The notes under the pieces were generated by a model. That model did no database searches. It was not told the DNA's origin and saw nothing but the letters and a program-made list of their open reading frames with translations. Source: Paenibacillus luteus (GTDB lineage: Bacteria > Bacillota > Bacilli > Paenibacillales > Paenibacillaceae). Taken from it: a stretch of 64,000 nucleotides of DNA. Shown here one piece after another: positions 45,350 to 54,749 of this stretch. A program made the translations under genes and the position numbers. Position 1 is the stretch's first letter. Every line of letters starts with the position of its first letter. The stretch covers positions 1-64,000 of the forward strand of contig NZ_SKCD01000016.1 of NCBI RefSeq assembly GCF_006542765.1. Reading direction: 5' to 3'.

Positions 45350-48300
45350 TTATTGCTCAAGCAATTTATCCAACAAGCGAATGATCATCGCAACTGACTC
45401 AGCACGGGATGCAGATTCATTCGGTTTGAACGATCCGTTGCCTTTGCCACTTACGATACCTGCATTTGCGAAAGCGTTGATTTGTTCAGAAGCCCAGCTC
45501 GTAACTACATCCGAGAAGAGATTGGATGTGCTAGGAACATAGTTCGTCATCCGAGCAAGCATAGCAACGATCTCAGCACGGGAAATATCTTGATTAGGAT
45601 GGAAAGTACCATCACTATAACCTGTGATTATCCCATTAGCCTGTAATGCTGCAATCGCTTCTGAGGCCCAATGCCCTTTTGCATCAGTGAAAGTGGAACT
45701 GTTTGAACCCTTTAGACCAAAAGCTTTTGCAAGCATTGTAGCGAACTCAGCGCGAGTTACCTGTTCATTGGGATGGTAAGAACCATCGCTATAACCCGTT
45801 ACAATCCCCATCTTAGCAGCACGTTCCACTACTGAAGCGCTCCATGAAGACGCTGGAACATCCTTAAAGCTTACGGCAGGAGCAGATTTCTCTTTTTCCA
45901 CAATGGCCTTAACTACGTCCACATCTACCTTTTCGTTGAAGACAGGCTTCGAAAGCGTCGGTGTTGTTGTCGGCGCCGATGTTGGTGTCGGTGACGGCGT
46001 TGCTGTCGGCGTTGGTGTTGGTGATGCTGTCGGCTTCGGTGTTGTCGGTGTTGTCGGTGTTGTTGGTGTTGTTGGTGTTGTTGGTGTTGTTGGTGTTGTC
46101 GGCGTTGTCGGCGTCGGTGACGTTGTTGGTGTCGGTTCAATTTCTGTAGTTTTCACGACAGTAAACTCATCGATCTTATTTCCCGCACTCGTGCGTGCTT
46201 CCACATGGATTCCGTCCTCAGAAATTTCAATAGCGGAATATACCGGCACGTCTTCATCAAAAATATAATTCAAATAATTATACTGAGTACCATCGTAGAA
46301 TTTCCAGCCCGAAGCACCGCCATCTAGATATACGGTACCTTCATTTGTAGCCTTATTGGGCTTTCCATTCTGCATTGGATAGGTACGCGCATACACATGA
46401 TCATGACCAACGAGAACCAAATCCACTTTTTTCTCTTCTAAAATTGGCGCAAAATACGTTTGCGTATACTCCACCAACGTTTCTCGACCATTCTCTGTAT
46501 GGTAGGCAGGACGGTGGAACATGGCGATCGTCCATTTTTTATCATTTTTTTCTAAATCTTCTTTGAGCCATGCTGCTTGCTCAATCATTTGTTCCTCTGT
46601 ACCCTCTGAGTTCAATACGACAAAATGGGTATCATCTACCTCATAAGAGTAGGCATATTGCAGCTGAGATTCTGGGCCGTTCGTTGGAAAATTCGCACCT
46701 TTGGTGAATACTTCTTTCCCCTCACTCTTCACATCATGATTACCCAATGTTAGAGCGGTTGGAATTTTTGTTGCATAGACCGAAGAGGCTTCCCAGAACT
46801 TTTCCCATTCTTCAAATGCGCCGCCAACATCAACCATATCCCCGCCATGCATAACAAACTGTGTGGATGGATGTTGTTTCAATGCACTCGTCATAAGTTC
46901 TTGATACGCTTTAATTCCTTGTGATTGATTCGTATGAGAATCGGTAACATACAAGAATGAGGTCGGTGTTGTTTTATCTTGGTCAATTGTCGAATATTCA
47001 TGCCACTCCGACCAATTGCCCTCATAGCCTACGCGATATTTGTAGGCAGTATTTGCTTTCAAGCCTTCAATTAAGGCATTATGAAACCGGATCTCACCCT
47101 TCGTTCCATTTTCCTTCATACTAAGCACTTGAAGCTCACTCTCAGCTTGATGCTGTTTGACATGATTGATTTCAGGGTTAACACCCGTTCCCCACTCGCT
47201 AGCTTCAATGTATTGAAGATAAGTGATGGTTTGGTCTGGCTTTGTTTGCCAAGCAGCGCTCAGCTCGGATGACAGATCTTCTGCCACGTAAGTTTGAACA
47301 TTTTGAGGTGCATCAGTACCGTACTGCTCTACGACTTCATAATTGACAACCTTACTGTTCTTATCACCGTTGACTGCTTGAACCTGATAGGTTCCAAGTG
47401 CCAATGTCGTTAGGTCTGTCGTTAATTGTCCTTTAGCATCTGTTTTACCAAGGCTGCTGTTCAATAGCTGCTTGCTAACGTCAGATTCAGAGATATAACC
47501 TGTGGTTTTGCCATCTTCAAAAATAATCTCGAATAATCCATCCTCAGCTTCTGCTGAAGCATAGTAACGTTCACCAGCTTTTGCAACCATAACTACAGCA
47601 GAAGACGTATCGTCATCCTCATATACATTAGACGTTACGGTATTAACCGTAACTACAGAGCTCTGCTTTAATAATCCAATAAAAACAATATCCGCTCCTT
47701 CATACGGCTTGCCCTCATGGTCTACTACTGTAAATGTAGAAGGCGTGCCTAAACCAACTCCCATCATTTCCACCTGGTATGGAAAGGCGATTGTATAGTG
47801 GATAGGAGCAGCTAGTGGTGAACTAGTTTGAACTCCGCCAGCTATGAGATTTGTATTGCTCATGGTTATGGACTTGTAATATTCACCGCGCTCTAACGCA
47901 GCATGAGGGCTCACTCTAAAGTTAACCGTCACGACTTCTTGGGCTGCAACTGCTACGTTATTAAGTGCTACCTGAACAACTCCGTGCTCATTATCAATAT
48001 CTGAGGTGAGGGCTACTCCGGCTGCTTGGCTAATGCTTTCTACTTGAAGGGTGCTGGCATCATAATTTAATGCAAATTCTGCCCGTTCTGCATTCAAGTA
48101 GTCTTTGATACCGACTTTAACAGAGTATATTTCATTACTTACTGCTTCTTTGGCAGCATTCGTAAACAAACGTTCTCCTGCATTCACTGTGAAGGCGTAT
48201 GTTTTTCCTGCCGGATTTCCAGCTTTATCCTTCACGTCAATAGCAAGCTCATGATAACCGCCATCCACTTTTTTGCCAGGATAGGTTAATAAATGTGTAC

Positions 48301-49102
48301 CTTCAGAATACTGCACCTGCTCCGTAATATCCGTTCCATCCAAATGAACAGATAAGGTATCCAAATCCAAACCTGATCCGTTATCCTCCATCTCAACCTT
48401 TAATTCGTCAAGTGGAGTGCTTAATACTTCATTTGGGATAGGCGATATAGGTTTAATGGTGGGAACCTCTTTATCCTCATCAACCTCTTCATAAATAAAG
48501 GTAATATCATCTACCCAGATAGAGCCTTTATTTTTCTTGCTCATATTCGATTGCTTCAATTGGAAAAACAATTCGAGGACAATTGGACCTGGCTTACCTT
48601 GCGGAACAGTTGCCTCGATATATTTCCAACCAGACCAGTCTACACCCATTTGATTCTGATCATAAAATTCTGCTTGGAATGAAGATCCTTTACCATCTCT
48701 GAATTTTGTCGTTAGCAAATGTCCTTCATTGTTCCCATATACCCACATGCCTACTTTAGTAGGGTAACCGGTAACTGGGATATTCCCTGTTTTATACCCC
48801 ACTTCAATTTGAGAAGGGTTATCTACGATGCCTATCATATCGTAATCAATTCTAGCTGAATATTGCCCATTTCTTACAAGCTTCTTGTTATCTTCCAAAT
48901 GCAGCGTTGCATTATACATGCGTTTAGGGTTGAATTTCACATCCGAGATTCCATCTTCAAAATCTTCAACGATAGCGGATGGCGTAGAGCCATCTACTGC
49001 GTAGACACGATTATTTGGACCAAAACCGGTATGTAATCCTCCTCCTAGCAATGATATTACTGATGCGATTACGATTGCTTTACGAAATGCTTTTGCTTTC
49101 AT
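45350..49102 (-). CDS. SLH-anchored, multi-domain metallophosphoesterase
   Basis: This gene encodes 1250 residues. The order is: signal peptide (1-35); jelly-roll carbohydrate-binding-like domain (about 45-210, VEDFEDG to WVDDITF); Ig-like domain (about 215-310); cohesin-like domain (about 315-440); a further beta domain; a purple-acid-phosphatase-type FN3 domain (about 610-720); a calcineurin-like phosphoesterase (about 725-985); a PT-rich linker (PTTPTTP repeats); and three SLH domains at the end. Metal ligands are visible in TDSH, GGDMVD, GNHD, FHRPAYH and GHDH. The enzyme should sit on the cell surface, bound to pyruvylated wall polymer, and may release phosphate from organic esters. The ATG follows GGGGAGACGGC. 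Confidence 0.9.
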   Translation of the reverse strand: MKAKAFRKAIVIASVISLLGGGLHTGFGPNNRVYAVDGSTPSAIVEDFEDGISDVKFNPKRMYNATLHLEDNKKLVRNGQYSARIDYDMIGIVDNPSQIEVGYKTGNIPVTGYPTKVGMWVYGNNEGHLLTTKFRDGKGSSFQAEFYDQNQMGVDWSGWKYIEATVPQGKPGPIVLELFFQLKQSNMSKKNKGSIWVDDITFIYEEVDEDKEVPTIKPISPIPNEVLSTPLDELKVEMEDNGSGLDLDTLSVHLDGTDITEQVQYSEGTHLLTYPGKKVDGGYHELAIDVKDKAGNPAGKTYAFTVNAGERLFTNAAKEAVSNEIYSVKVGIKDYLNAERAEFALNYDASTLQVESISQAAGVALTSDIDNEHGVVQVALNNVAVAAQEVVTVNFRVSPHAALERGEYYKSITMSNTNLIAGGVQTSSPLAAPIHYTIAFPYQVEMMGVGLGTPSTFTVVDHEGKPYEGADIVFIGLLKQSSVVTVNTVTSNVYEDDDTSSAVVMVAKAGERYYASAEAEDGLFEIIFEDGKTTGYISESDVSKQLLNSSLGKTDAKGQLTTDLTTLALGTYQVQAVNGDKNSKVVNYEVVEQYGTDAPQNVQTYVAEDLSSELSAAWQTKPDQTITYLQYIEASEWGTGVNPEINHVKQHQAESELQVLSMKENGTKGEIRFHNALIEGLKANTAYKYRVGYEGNWSEWHEYSTIDQDKTTPTSFLYVTDSHTNQSQGIKAYQELMTSALKQHPSTQFVMHGGDMVDVGGAFEEWEKFWEASSVYATKIPTALTLGNHDVKSEGKEVFTKGANFPTNGPESQLQYAYSYEVDDTHFVVLNSEGTEEQMIEQAAWLKEDLEKNDKKWTIAMFHRPAYHTENGRETLVEYTQTYFAPILEEKKVDLVLVGHDHVYARTYPMQNGKPNKATNEGTVYLDGGASGWKFYDGTQYNYLNYIFDEDVPVYSAIEISEDGIHVEARTSAGNKIDEFTVVKTTEIEPTPTTSPTPTTPTTPTTPTTPTTPTTPTTPTTPKPTASPTPTPTATPSPTPTSAPTTTPTLSKPVFNEKVDVDVVKAIVEKEKSAPAVSFKDVPASSWSASVVERAAKMGIVTGYSDGSYHPNEQVTRAEFATMLAKAFGLKGSNSSTFTDAKGHWASEAIAALQANGIITGYSDGTFHPNQDISRAEIVAMLARMTNYVPSTSNLFSDVVTSWASEQINAFANAGIVSGKGNGSFKPNESASRAESVAMIIRLLDKLLEQ
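46038..46115 (-). repeat. 9-base tandem repeat coding for a Pro-Thr linker
   Basis: About eight copies of a 9-base unit (GGTGTTGTT on the plus strand) encode PTT on the minus strand, between the catalytic part and the SLH domains. Such tracts are prone to length change by slippage. Confidence 0.9.
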
Positions 49103-49299
49103 TATTTTGCCGTCTCCCCTTAGTGAAATTCTTGTTCAATAATTACTATATCAGCGCAATGTAAACTTAAATCTCTTTAACTATTAAGAAATTATATTTT
49201 ATTCATTTGAATTGTAATTAAGAGAGTTACTGATTGTGTTTACGACAACTCCTTGCGGCCTTCAATGAGCTTGTAAGCTCTTGCGTTAGCCTGGAAATG

Positions 49300-49334
49300 C
49301 AAAAAAATCCGCAACCTAATTGCGGTTGTGGATT
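49300..49334 (-). terminator. Terminator of the 151-residue membrane protein gene
   Basis: AATCCGCAACC and GGTTGTGGATT form an 11-bp stem (one G-U pair) with a seven-base loop; the minus strand continues with TTTTTTT. The arm AATCCAC and the layout resemble the hairpins at 21.8 and 43.7 kb, though no acceptor-end sequence precedes it here. Confidence 0.7.
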
Positions 49335-49396
49335 AATATGGCGTATGCACAAGGGCTTACAAGATATGGAACTGTTCACTATAAGTACAGTTTCCC

Positions 49397-49852
49397 TCAC
49401 CCACCAATTTCTTTTGGCCAAAAGGTACTTAAATATGGAACAAGCCCTTTTCTATTTTTCATATAAATACAATCATTTGAAAATTTGCTTATTCTTATCT
49501 GTGTGCTATTCGTTACTTTTGAGAAACAAATAAATTTAGCTGTTTGCCTTCCAGATACCGGTGAATAATAAACAAAACCAACTTCTTCAATTTCCTCCCA
49601 AGTTAAGTTTATATTTCGTTTGAAAGACTTGAATTCAATGCCTTTTTCGCTGATGATTACTTTTTTATTTATGCCAACAAAATAAAAAAAACTTATTGCA
49701 ATCGAATACCAAATCGTAAGAACTACTATTCTAATCCACAGATTTATTTCTGCACTAAAACACACTATCATAGTTAAAAAAAACGATAAAATAATTAAGT
49801 AGATCACCATAGCAACTATTACAGCTGGATTTACAAATAAATATTTTCTCAC
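49397..49852 (-). CDS. Hypothetical membrane protein with PH-like domain
   Basis: The protein has 151 residues. Two membrane helices (about 10-30 and 40-62) are followed by a beta-rich cytoplasmic part (KKVIISEKGIEFKSFKRNINLTWEEIEEVGFV) typical of bacterial PH-like domains. I placed the start at GTG, six bases after AGGAGG; a TTG two codons earlier is the alternative. It follows another small membrane protein gene on the same strand with a 50-base gap, so the two may be cotranscribed. Function unknown. Confidence 0.65.
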   Translation of the reverse strand: MRKYLFVNPAVIVAMVIYLIILSFFLTMIVCFSAEINLWIRIVVLTIWYSIAISFFYFVGINKKVIISEKGIEFKSFKRNINLTWEEIEEVGFVYYSPVSGRQTAKFICFSKVTNSTQIRISKFSNDCIYMKNRKGLVPYLSTFWPKEIGG

Positions 49853-49901
49853 GTTCAACCTCCTGCTTAGTTCAAGAATATATGATCATGTAGTTCAAAA
49901 G

Positions 49902-50411
49902 CTATTTCAGAGGCCCCTCTACAGGAATAACTATTTTGCTTTTGACAAACACATGGGCGAGATATTTTGAGTTATCCTCTACTTGTACATATCCTGGTGC
50001 TAAAGAGAATTTCTTTAATTCATCATCTATGATGACCAAAACGCTCTTCATATCTCTGTATCTCGATTCGCTGCTTAAAACTGTAATTTCTTTACTTTGG
50101 TAACTGATCATAAATGAATCCGCAAAAAGATTAACAAACTCTACTGCTGTAAGCACCCCTAAGAGAAGTCCAAACATATAGAGTCCAATAATTATTATTT
50201 TATTTAGCTTTTTCAAAGTTGATTTAATTTCGTACAACGCAATATACGGAAATTCATAAAACAGTATATAACAGACCAAAAAACTCGTTGTGATTTTGAA
50301 ACTCAGAATTCTTTGTTCATACATATCGTATTTTAAAATGATTATACTGATCATGATCATAATAATAGAAAAAACGACGGGTAGCGTCCGTTTCATGCTT
50401 ATTTTCTTCAT
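49902..50411 (-). CDS. Hypothetical membrane protein, 169 residues
   Basis: Three predicted membrane helices lie at about 10-27, 40-60 and 73-95, then an extracytoplasmic C-terminal domain of about 75 residues (ITVLSSESRYRDMKSVLVIIDDELKK). The ATG follows GCGAGGAAT. I do not recognise the family. It lies between two surface-protein genes and just upstream of the PH-like membrane protein gene; a two-gene unit is likely. Confidence 0.6.
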   Translation of the reverse strand: MKKISMKRTLPVVFSIIMIMISIIILKYDMYEQRILSFKITTSFLVCYILFYEFPYIALYEIKSTLKKLNKIIIIGLYMFGLLLGVLTAVEFVNLFADSFMISYQSKEITVLSSESRYRDMKSVLVIIDDELKKFSLAPGYVQVEDNSKYLAHVFVKSKIVIPVEGPLK

Positions 50412-50552
50412 ATATTCCTCGCTTTACATGATGCTACGCTAGAGGCAAGAAAGCGCATGAGCGATCATCATAATTTTTGAAGTTTGAGTTGTATTGTTTC
50501 ATTCAATAATTATACCTCATTTCCATTTTCTCGCTCCTATTAAAATAAAAAT

Positions 50553-50601
50553 AAGCACCGCCCAAAAAGCATGACTTGCATGCTTTTTGGGAACGGTGCT
50601 T
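50553..50601 (-). terminator. Terminator of the repeat-rich SLH protein gene
   Basis: AAGCACCG pairs with CGGTGCTT, continued inside by CCCAAAAAGCATG / CATGCTTTTTGGG, giving a stem of about 20 bp; the minus strand then reads TTATTTTTATTTTAAT. Confidence 0.85.
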
Positions 50602-50637
50602 CAGTTTGCTTGCGGCATCTGTCGTGCTAATTATTGA

Positions 50638-53600
50638 TTATTCCGTTGATACCAGCTTGAGAAGTCGAACGATCAAAACAACCGATTCTTCTCTAGAAGC
50701 GTTAGCATTTGGAATAAATTCATGCTCTGTTTTGCCCTTGATAATTCCGGCATTGCCTAAAGCGTTAATTTGATCTTTCGCCCAGCTACCATTAATATCC
50801 TCAAATTTAGCGTTTGTATCTAACTGTGCTAAATCAAGTACTCTAGCCAATAATGCCGCGATTTCAGCTCGTGTAATGACACGATTAGGTTCAAAGCTTC
50901 CATCCGCATAACCTGTCATAATCCCCTTCTCTAAAAGGGCTCTAATGGCATTTTCAGCAAAATGGCCCGTTGCATCTGTAACCACTTGAGTTCCTGTAGC
51001 TGTGAATCCAAGTGCTTTTACAAGCATTTGAGCAAATTCCCCACGAGTGACTTTCGCCTCACCGCGGAATGTCCCGTTTGCATATCCCTTTACAATTCCA
51101 GCACGAGTAGCGAAGTCAATGTCGTCATAACTCCATGAATTCATTTTCACATCTGCAAAGGTTGTTGAACTTGCTAATTCAGCCTTTAGCTTAATTTCAG
51201 CAACTGCTTTTTTATCCACTTTGTCATTGTAAATCGGTTTGTTTACAACAGGCGTTGGTGACAATGTCGGCGTTGGGGTTGGCGTTAGTGTCGGTCCTGT
51301 TGGTGTCGTTGGTGTCGTTGGTGTCGTTGGTGCCGTCGGTGTTGGCACTAGTGGTGCTGCTTCCACTGTCACGGTATAAGTGGTTGCCGTTGTTGCATTC
51401 TGCGCAGTAACAATGACCTTGTTGCCTGTCGCTAATGTAGTCGCTCTCTCTACTCCGTTCGCCTCATAGACTTCAAAAGTCGCATGGGCTGCTGGGGTGA
51501 TCGCTGCCTTAAACGCAGCTAACGTTGTTCCATAAGGAATATTCGTTATCGTTTCATTCCCTGTTGCGCCTGTGCTTACTGTGCCGATGGTCGAAGTCAA
51601 TGTAGACGCCGTGCTTCTTGGCTTGATGTCCGCTAGACCAACGATTACTGCTTGTTCAACAGATGCCATATGATCTAATGTAGCTGCTGTACGGACGGTG
51701 ATCGTATCTCCTTCTTCTACACCAATGTTATCTACAAAAGTGGCACCCGTTGCTACGGCAATGTAATTCCCGTTATTTACTTTGTACTCCATTACATCTG
51801 TAACCTCATTCAAACGCGTGGTATCAACGTTAGTTCCTGGTGTCAGTTGCCCCGCTGGAGGACCTATTTGCACCGTTATGGTGTAGATAGTTTTCGTAAT
51901 TTCATCCTGCGCTGTAACAATGACCTTGCTACCTGTAGCTAATGTAGCCGCTTGGTCTATCCCGTTGGCCTCATAGACTTCAAACGTCGCATATACTGCT
52001 GGGGTGATCGCTGCCTTAAACGCAGCTAACGTTGTTCCGTAAGGAATATTCGTTATCGTTTCATTCCCTGTTGCGCCGGTGCTTACAGTGCCAATCGTCG
52101 AGGTCAATGTAGATGCTGTGCTTTTCGGATGAATGTCCGCTAGTCCAACCGTTAAAAGCTGTGCAAAAGACTCCATATGATTCAATGTAGCTGCTGTACG
52201 GACGGAGATCGTATCTCCCTCTTCTACACCGATGTTATCTACAAAAGTGGCACCCATTGCTACGGCAATGTAATTCCCGTTATTTACTTTGTACTCCATT
52301 ACATCCATAACATTACTCAAACGCGTAGTATCAACGTTTGTTCCTGGAGCTAAAATACCAGCCGGAGGACCCGCTTGAACCGTTACGGTGTAAGTAGTCA
52401 CTGTTGTTGCATCCTGCGCTGTCACAATAACCTTGTTGCCTGTTGCTAATGTAGTAGCTTGGTCTATTCCATTTGCCTCATAGACTTCAAATGTGGCATG
52501 AGCTACTGGTGTAATCGCTGCCTTAAACGCAGCTAACGTTGTTCCATATGGAATGCTCGTTATGGTTTCATTCTCTGTGTCGCCTGTGCTTACTGTTCCA
52601 ATCGTCGAGGTTAACGTTGACTCTGTGCTTTTTGGCTTGATGTCCGATAGACCAACGAGTAGTACTTGTTCAACAGATGCCATATGATCTAATGTAGCTG
52701 CTGTACGGACGGTGATCGTATCTTCATCTTGTACGCTAATGTTATCTACAATAGTAGCACCCGTTGTAACTGCAACGTAATTCCCGTTATTTACTTTGTA
52801 CTCCATCACATCCGTAACACCTTTCAAACTTGTGGTATCAGCGTTTGTTCCTTGTGACAAATATCCTGCTGGACGACCTTGTTGCATGGTTACTGCATAT
52901 GTGGTCTTCATTGTTGGATTCTGCGCTGTAACAATGACCTTATTACCTGTTTCTAATGAAGTTGCCTTAGTTATTCCGTTCGCCTCATAGACTTCGAATG
53001 TCGCATACGCTGCCGGTGTAATTGCATCCTTAAACGCAGCTAACGTTGTTACATACGGAATGTCCTTGATCGTTTCATTCGCCGTTCCGCCTATGCTAAC
53101 TGTTCCAATCGTCGAGATTAACGTTGACACAGTGCTTTTTGGATGAATGTCTGCTTGACCAACCGTTAATACTTGCGCATCAGTTGCTGGATAACCAGAT
53201 CCTGCTGCTGTACGGATGGAGATTGTATTGCCCACTTGTACGCTAATGTTATCTACAGAAGCAGCACCTGCTGCAACAGCAACGTAACTGCCATTATTAA
53301 CTTTGTATTCCATGGCATCCGTAACACCGTGTAATTGTGTGGTGTCTACATTGGTTCCTGGCACTAAACTGCCTGTTGTTGGCGCTGCTGCTCTTCCTGT
53401 TACTGTGTAGCTTTCAACCATTGCTTCGTTATAAACCGTTCCCTTAACCGCAATAGCTTTAATGGTCATATCATCCGTTACCACGATAGGTGAATGGTAA
53501 AGTGTACTGTTCAACGTCGGCTCATCGCCGTTTGTCGTATAATAGATAGCTGCGCCTATCGTCCCGCTGCTAAGCTCTATCTCTGAATTCCACACAACAG

Positions 53601-54567
53601 AGCCGCCTTCAATATCCGCTGTAGGCGTTTCTGCTAAGAAAACTTGCAGCTCTGGATAATGGCCTTCTTTTATGATCCACTCACTGTCGAAATCCCAGGT
53701 CGAAAATGTAGATGCAGTTTTCATCTCAGTAGTCGACTTCGGTATTCCTTTTCCTGAATTATTATAATCTCTTGAAACTTCTTTATCATAGTAGTTATCA
53801 ACGAATAGGCTCGCTCCGTCACCATCATAAATTCCACCTACCAACCCACCTGCGGGATAAAATCCTGTAATGCCCCCGGCAGCATAATTATTTGTAATGG
53901 TACCTTTATAGGAAATCCCTATTAAACCACCTACATTATTAGAAGTGGACGTAGCATGAGCTGTAGAATAGCTATTTCTAATATCGCTTTTATCTAGATA
54001 TCCAATTAGTCCTCCAGTATACATCCCTGTAACGTTACCTGTCACATAGCTGTTTGACACTGTTGCTGGACCATATATGGCACCTGCTAAACCACCTGCA
54101 AACATCCCATTCCCAATCACTTCCACATATTCTAATCCAATATTCTTTATAGAAGAACCCGAGGTTAAGGATCCGAAGAGACCGATATAACCTGCGTTAC
54201 TATAGACTTTCAATCCCTTTACCACATAACCATCACCATCGAGTGTGCCACTAAATGAAGGAATAGGCGCCCAATATTGCCCACTATTATACCCAGCACC
54301 CGCTTCCGAGAGGTAATCCGTTAAATCAATATTTCCTCCAAGCTTGAAATGGCTACCAGAATAATTACGAATTCTATTTAACTGATTAGGTGTCGTAATG
54401 ATATAAGGATTGCCTATCACTCCGCTTCCTCCACTAAAGTCTGACGCCGCAAAGACCTGCGAAGGATTCGCCAAAGGTGCAAATAACGAAATAATGATGA
54501 CGAAACACAGCATTCCAATTAAGCTAGTCTTTCTCCTTTTCCTGATTGTTAATAATGTTTGTACCAT
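50638..54567 (-). CDS. SLH-anchored surface protein with GLUG motifs and four tandem repeats
   Basis: This gene encodes 1309 residues. A signal peptide (about 1-40) is followed by a GLUG-type beta-helix region (about 90-310, with repeated GGLIG/GGLVG turns) and a chitobiase C-terminal-like beta domain (about 315-390). Four tandem units of about 168 residues follow, each a DUF4073-like segment (PGTN-DTT, MEYKVNNG, SIRTAA) plus a cadherin-like beta-sandwich (STLTSTIGTVS, IPYGTTLAAFKAAITP, VIVTAQ). A PT-rich linker and three SLH domains end the protein. There is no enzyme motif, so an adhesive or structural surface role is likely. Its C-terminal module (KPIYNDKVD then SLH) parallels the phosphoesterase protein downstream. 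Confidence 0.88.
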   Translation of the reverse strand: MVQTLLTIRKRRKTSLIGMLCFVIIISLFAPLANPSQVFAASDFSGGSGVIGNPYIITTPNQLNRIRNYSGSHFKLGGNIDLTDYLSEAGAGYNSGQYWAPIPSFSGTLDGDGYVVKGLKVYSNAGYIGLFGSLTSGSSIKNIGLEYVEVIGNGMFAGGLAGAIYGPATVSNSYVTGNVTGMYTGGLIGYLDKSDIRNSYSTAHATSTSNNVGGLIGISYKGTITNNYAAGGITGFYPAGGLVGGIYDGDGASLFVDNYYDKEVSRDYNNSGKGIPKSTTEMKTASTFSTWDFDSEWIIKEGHYPELQVFLAETPTADIEGGSVVWNSEIELSSGTIGAAIYYTTNGDEPTLNSTLYHSPIVVTDDMTIKAIAVKGTVYNEAMVESYTVTGRAAAPTTGSLVPGTNVDTTQLHGVTDAMEYKVNNGSYVAVAAGAASVDNISVQVGNTISIRTAAGSGYPATDAQVLTVGQADIHPKSTVSTLISTIGTVSIGGTANETIKDIPYVTTLAAFKDAITPAAYATFEVYEANGITKATSLETGNKVIVTAQNPTMKTTYAVTMQQGRPAGYLSQGTNADTTSLKGVTDVMEYKVNNGNYVAVTTGATIVDNISVQDEDTITVRTAATLDHMASVEQVLLVGLSDIKPKSTESTLTSTIGTVSTGDTENETITSIPYGTTLAAFKAAITPVAHATFEVYEANGIDQATTLATGNKVIVTAQDATTVTTYTVTVQAGPPAGILAPGTNVDTTRLSNVMDVMEYKVNNGNYIAVAMGATFVDNIGVEEGDTISVRTAATLNHMESFAQLLTVGLADIHPKSTASTLTSTIGTVSTGATGNETITNIPYGTTLAAFKAAITPAVYATFEVYEANGIDQAATLATGSKVIVTAQDEITKTIYTITVQIGPPAGQLTPGTNVDTTRLNEVTDVMEYKVNNGNYIAVATGATFVDNIGVEEGDTITVRTAATLDHMASVEQAVIVGLADIKPRSTASTLTSTIGTVSTGATGNETITNIPYGTTLAAFKAAITPAAHATFEVYEANGVERATTLATGNKVIVTAQNATTATTYTVTVEAAPLVPTPTAPTTPTTPTTPTGPTLTPTPTPTLSPTPVVNKPIYNDKVDKKAVAEIKLKAELASSTTFADVKMNSWSYDDIDFATRAGIVKGYANGTFRGEAKVTRGEFAQMLVKALGFTATGTQVVTDATGHFAENAIRALLEKGIMTGYADGSFEPNRVITRAEIAALLARVLDLAQLDTNAKFEDINGSWAKDQINALGNAGIIKGKTEHEFIPNANASREESVVLIVRLLKLVSTE
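51362..53375 (-). repeat. Four direct repeats of about 500 bases within the SLH protein gene
   Basis: Units begin near 53373, 52870, 52362 and 51853 on the minus strand (periods about 491-509 bases). Long stretches are nearly identical, for example the segment coding for IPYGTTLAAFKAAITP. Units 2-4 are closer to one another than to unit 1. The array could expand or contract by recombination and could be misassembled from short reads. Confidence 0.9.
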
Positions 54568-54683
54568 AAAATTCTTTCACTCCCGCTTCATGATTTAGTC
54601 ATTGTACTGCTCAAAGACTTAATCATAGCCATGAAGTCTAAAAAGGTATACTCACTAAAGTTAGCATTGCGCAAATAAAGTAG

Positions 54684-54724
54684 AAAAAACCACTATTTAC
54701 GCGTCTTATGGCGTTAATAGTGGC
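54684..54724 (-). terminator. Terminator of the LuxR-type giant regulator gene
   Basis: CCACTATT-T-ACGC and GCGT-T-AATAGTGG pair around an eight-base loop; the minus strand continues with TTTTTTCTAC. Confidence 0.85.
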
Positions 54725-54749
54725 TTATTTGTCGAACTATTCAATACGT

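Noticed and set aside
46038-46115. Short tandem repeats resembling a CRISPR or minisatellite array
   Set aside because: The 9-base units have no spacers and are in frame with a PTT linker of an SLH protein, so they are coding.
45903-46268. Plus-strand ORF of 121 codons rich in Gly and Val
   Set aside because: It is a shadow of the Pro-Thr repeat on the other strand, with no ribosome binding site.
49300-49334. Third tmRNA-tail-like site
   Set aside because: The hairpin shares the AATCCAC arm, but no CCTCCACCA-like end precedes it. It is best explained as the terminator of the adjacent gene.
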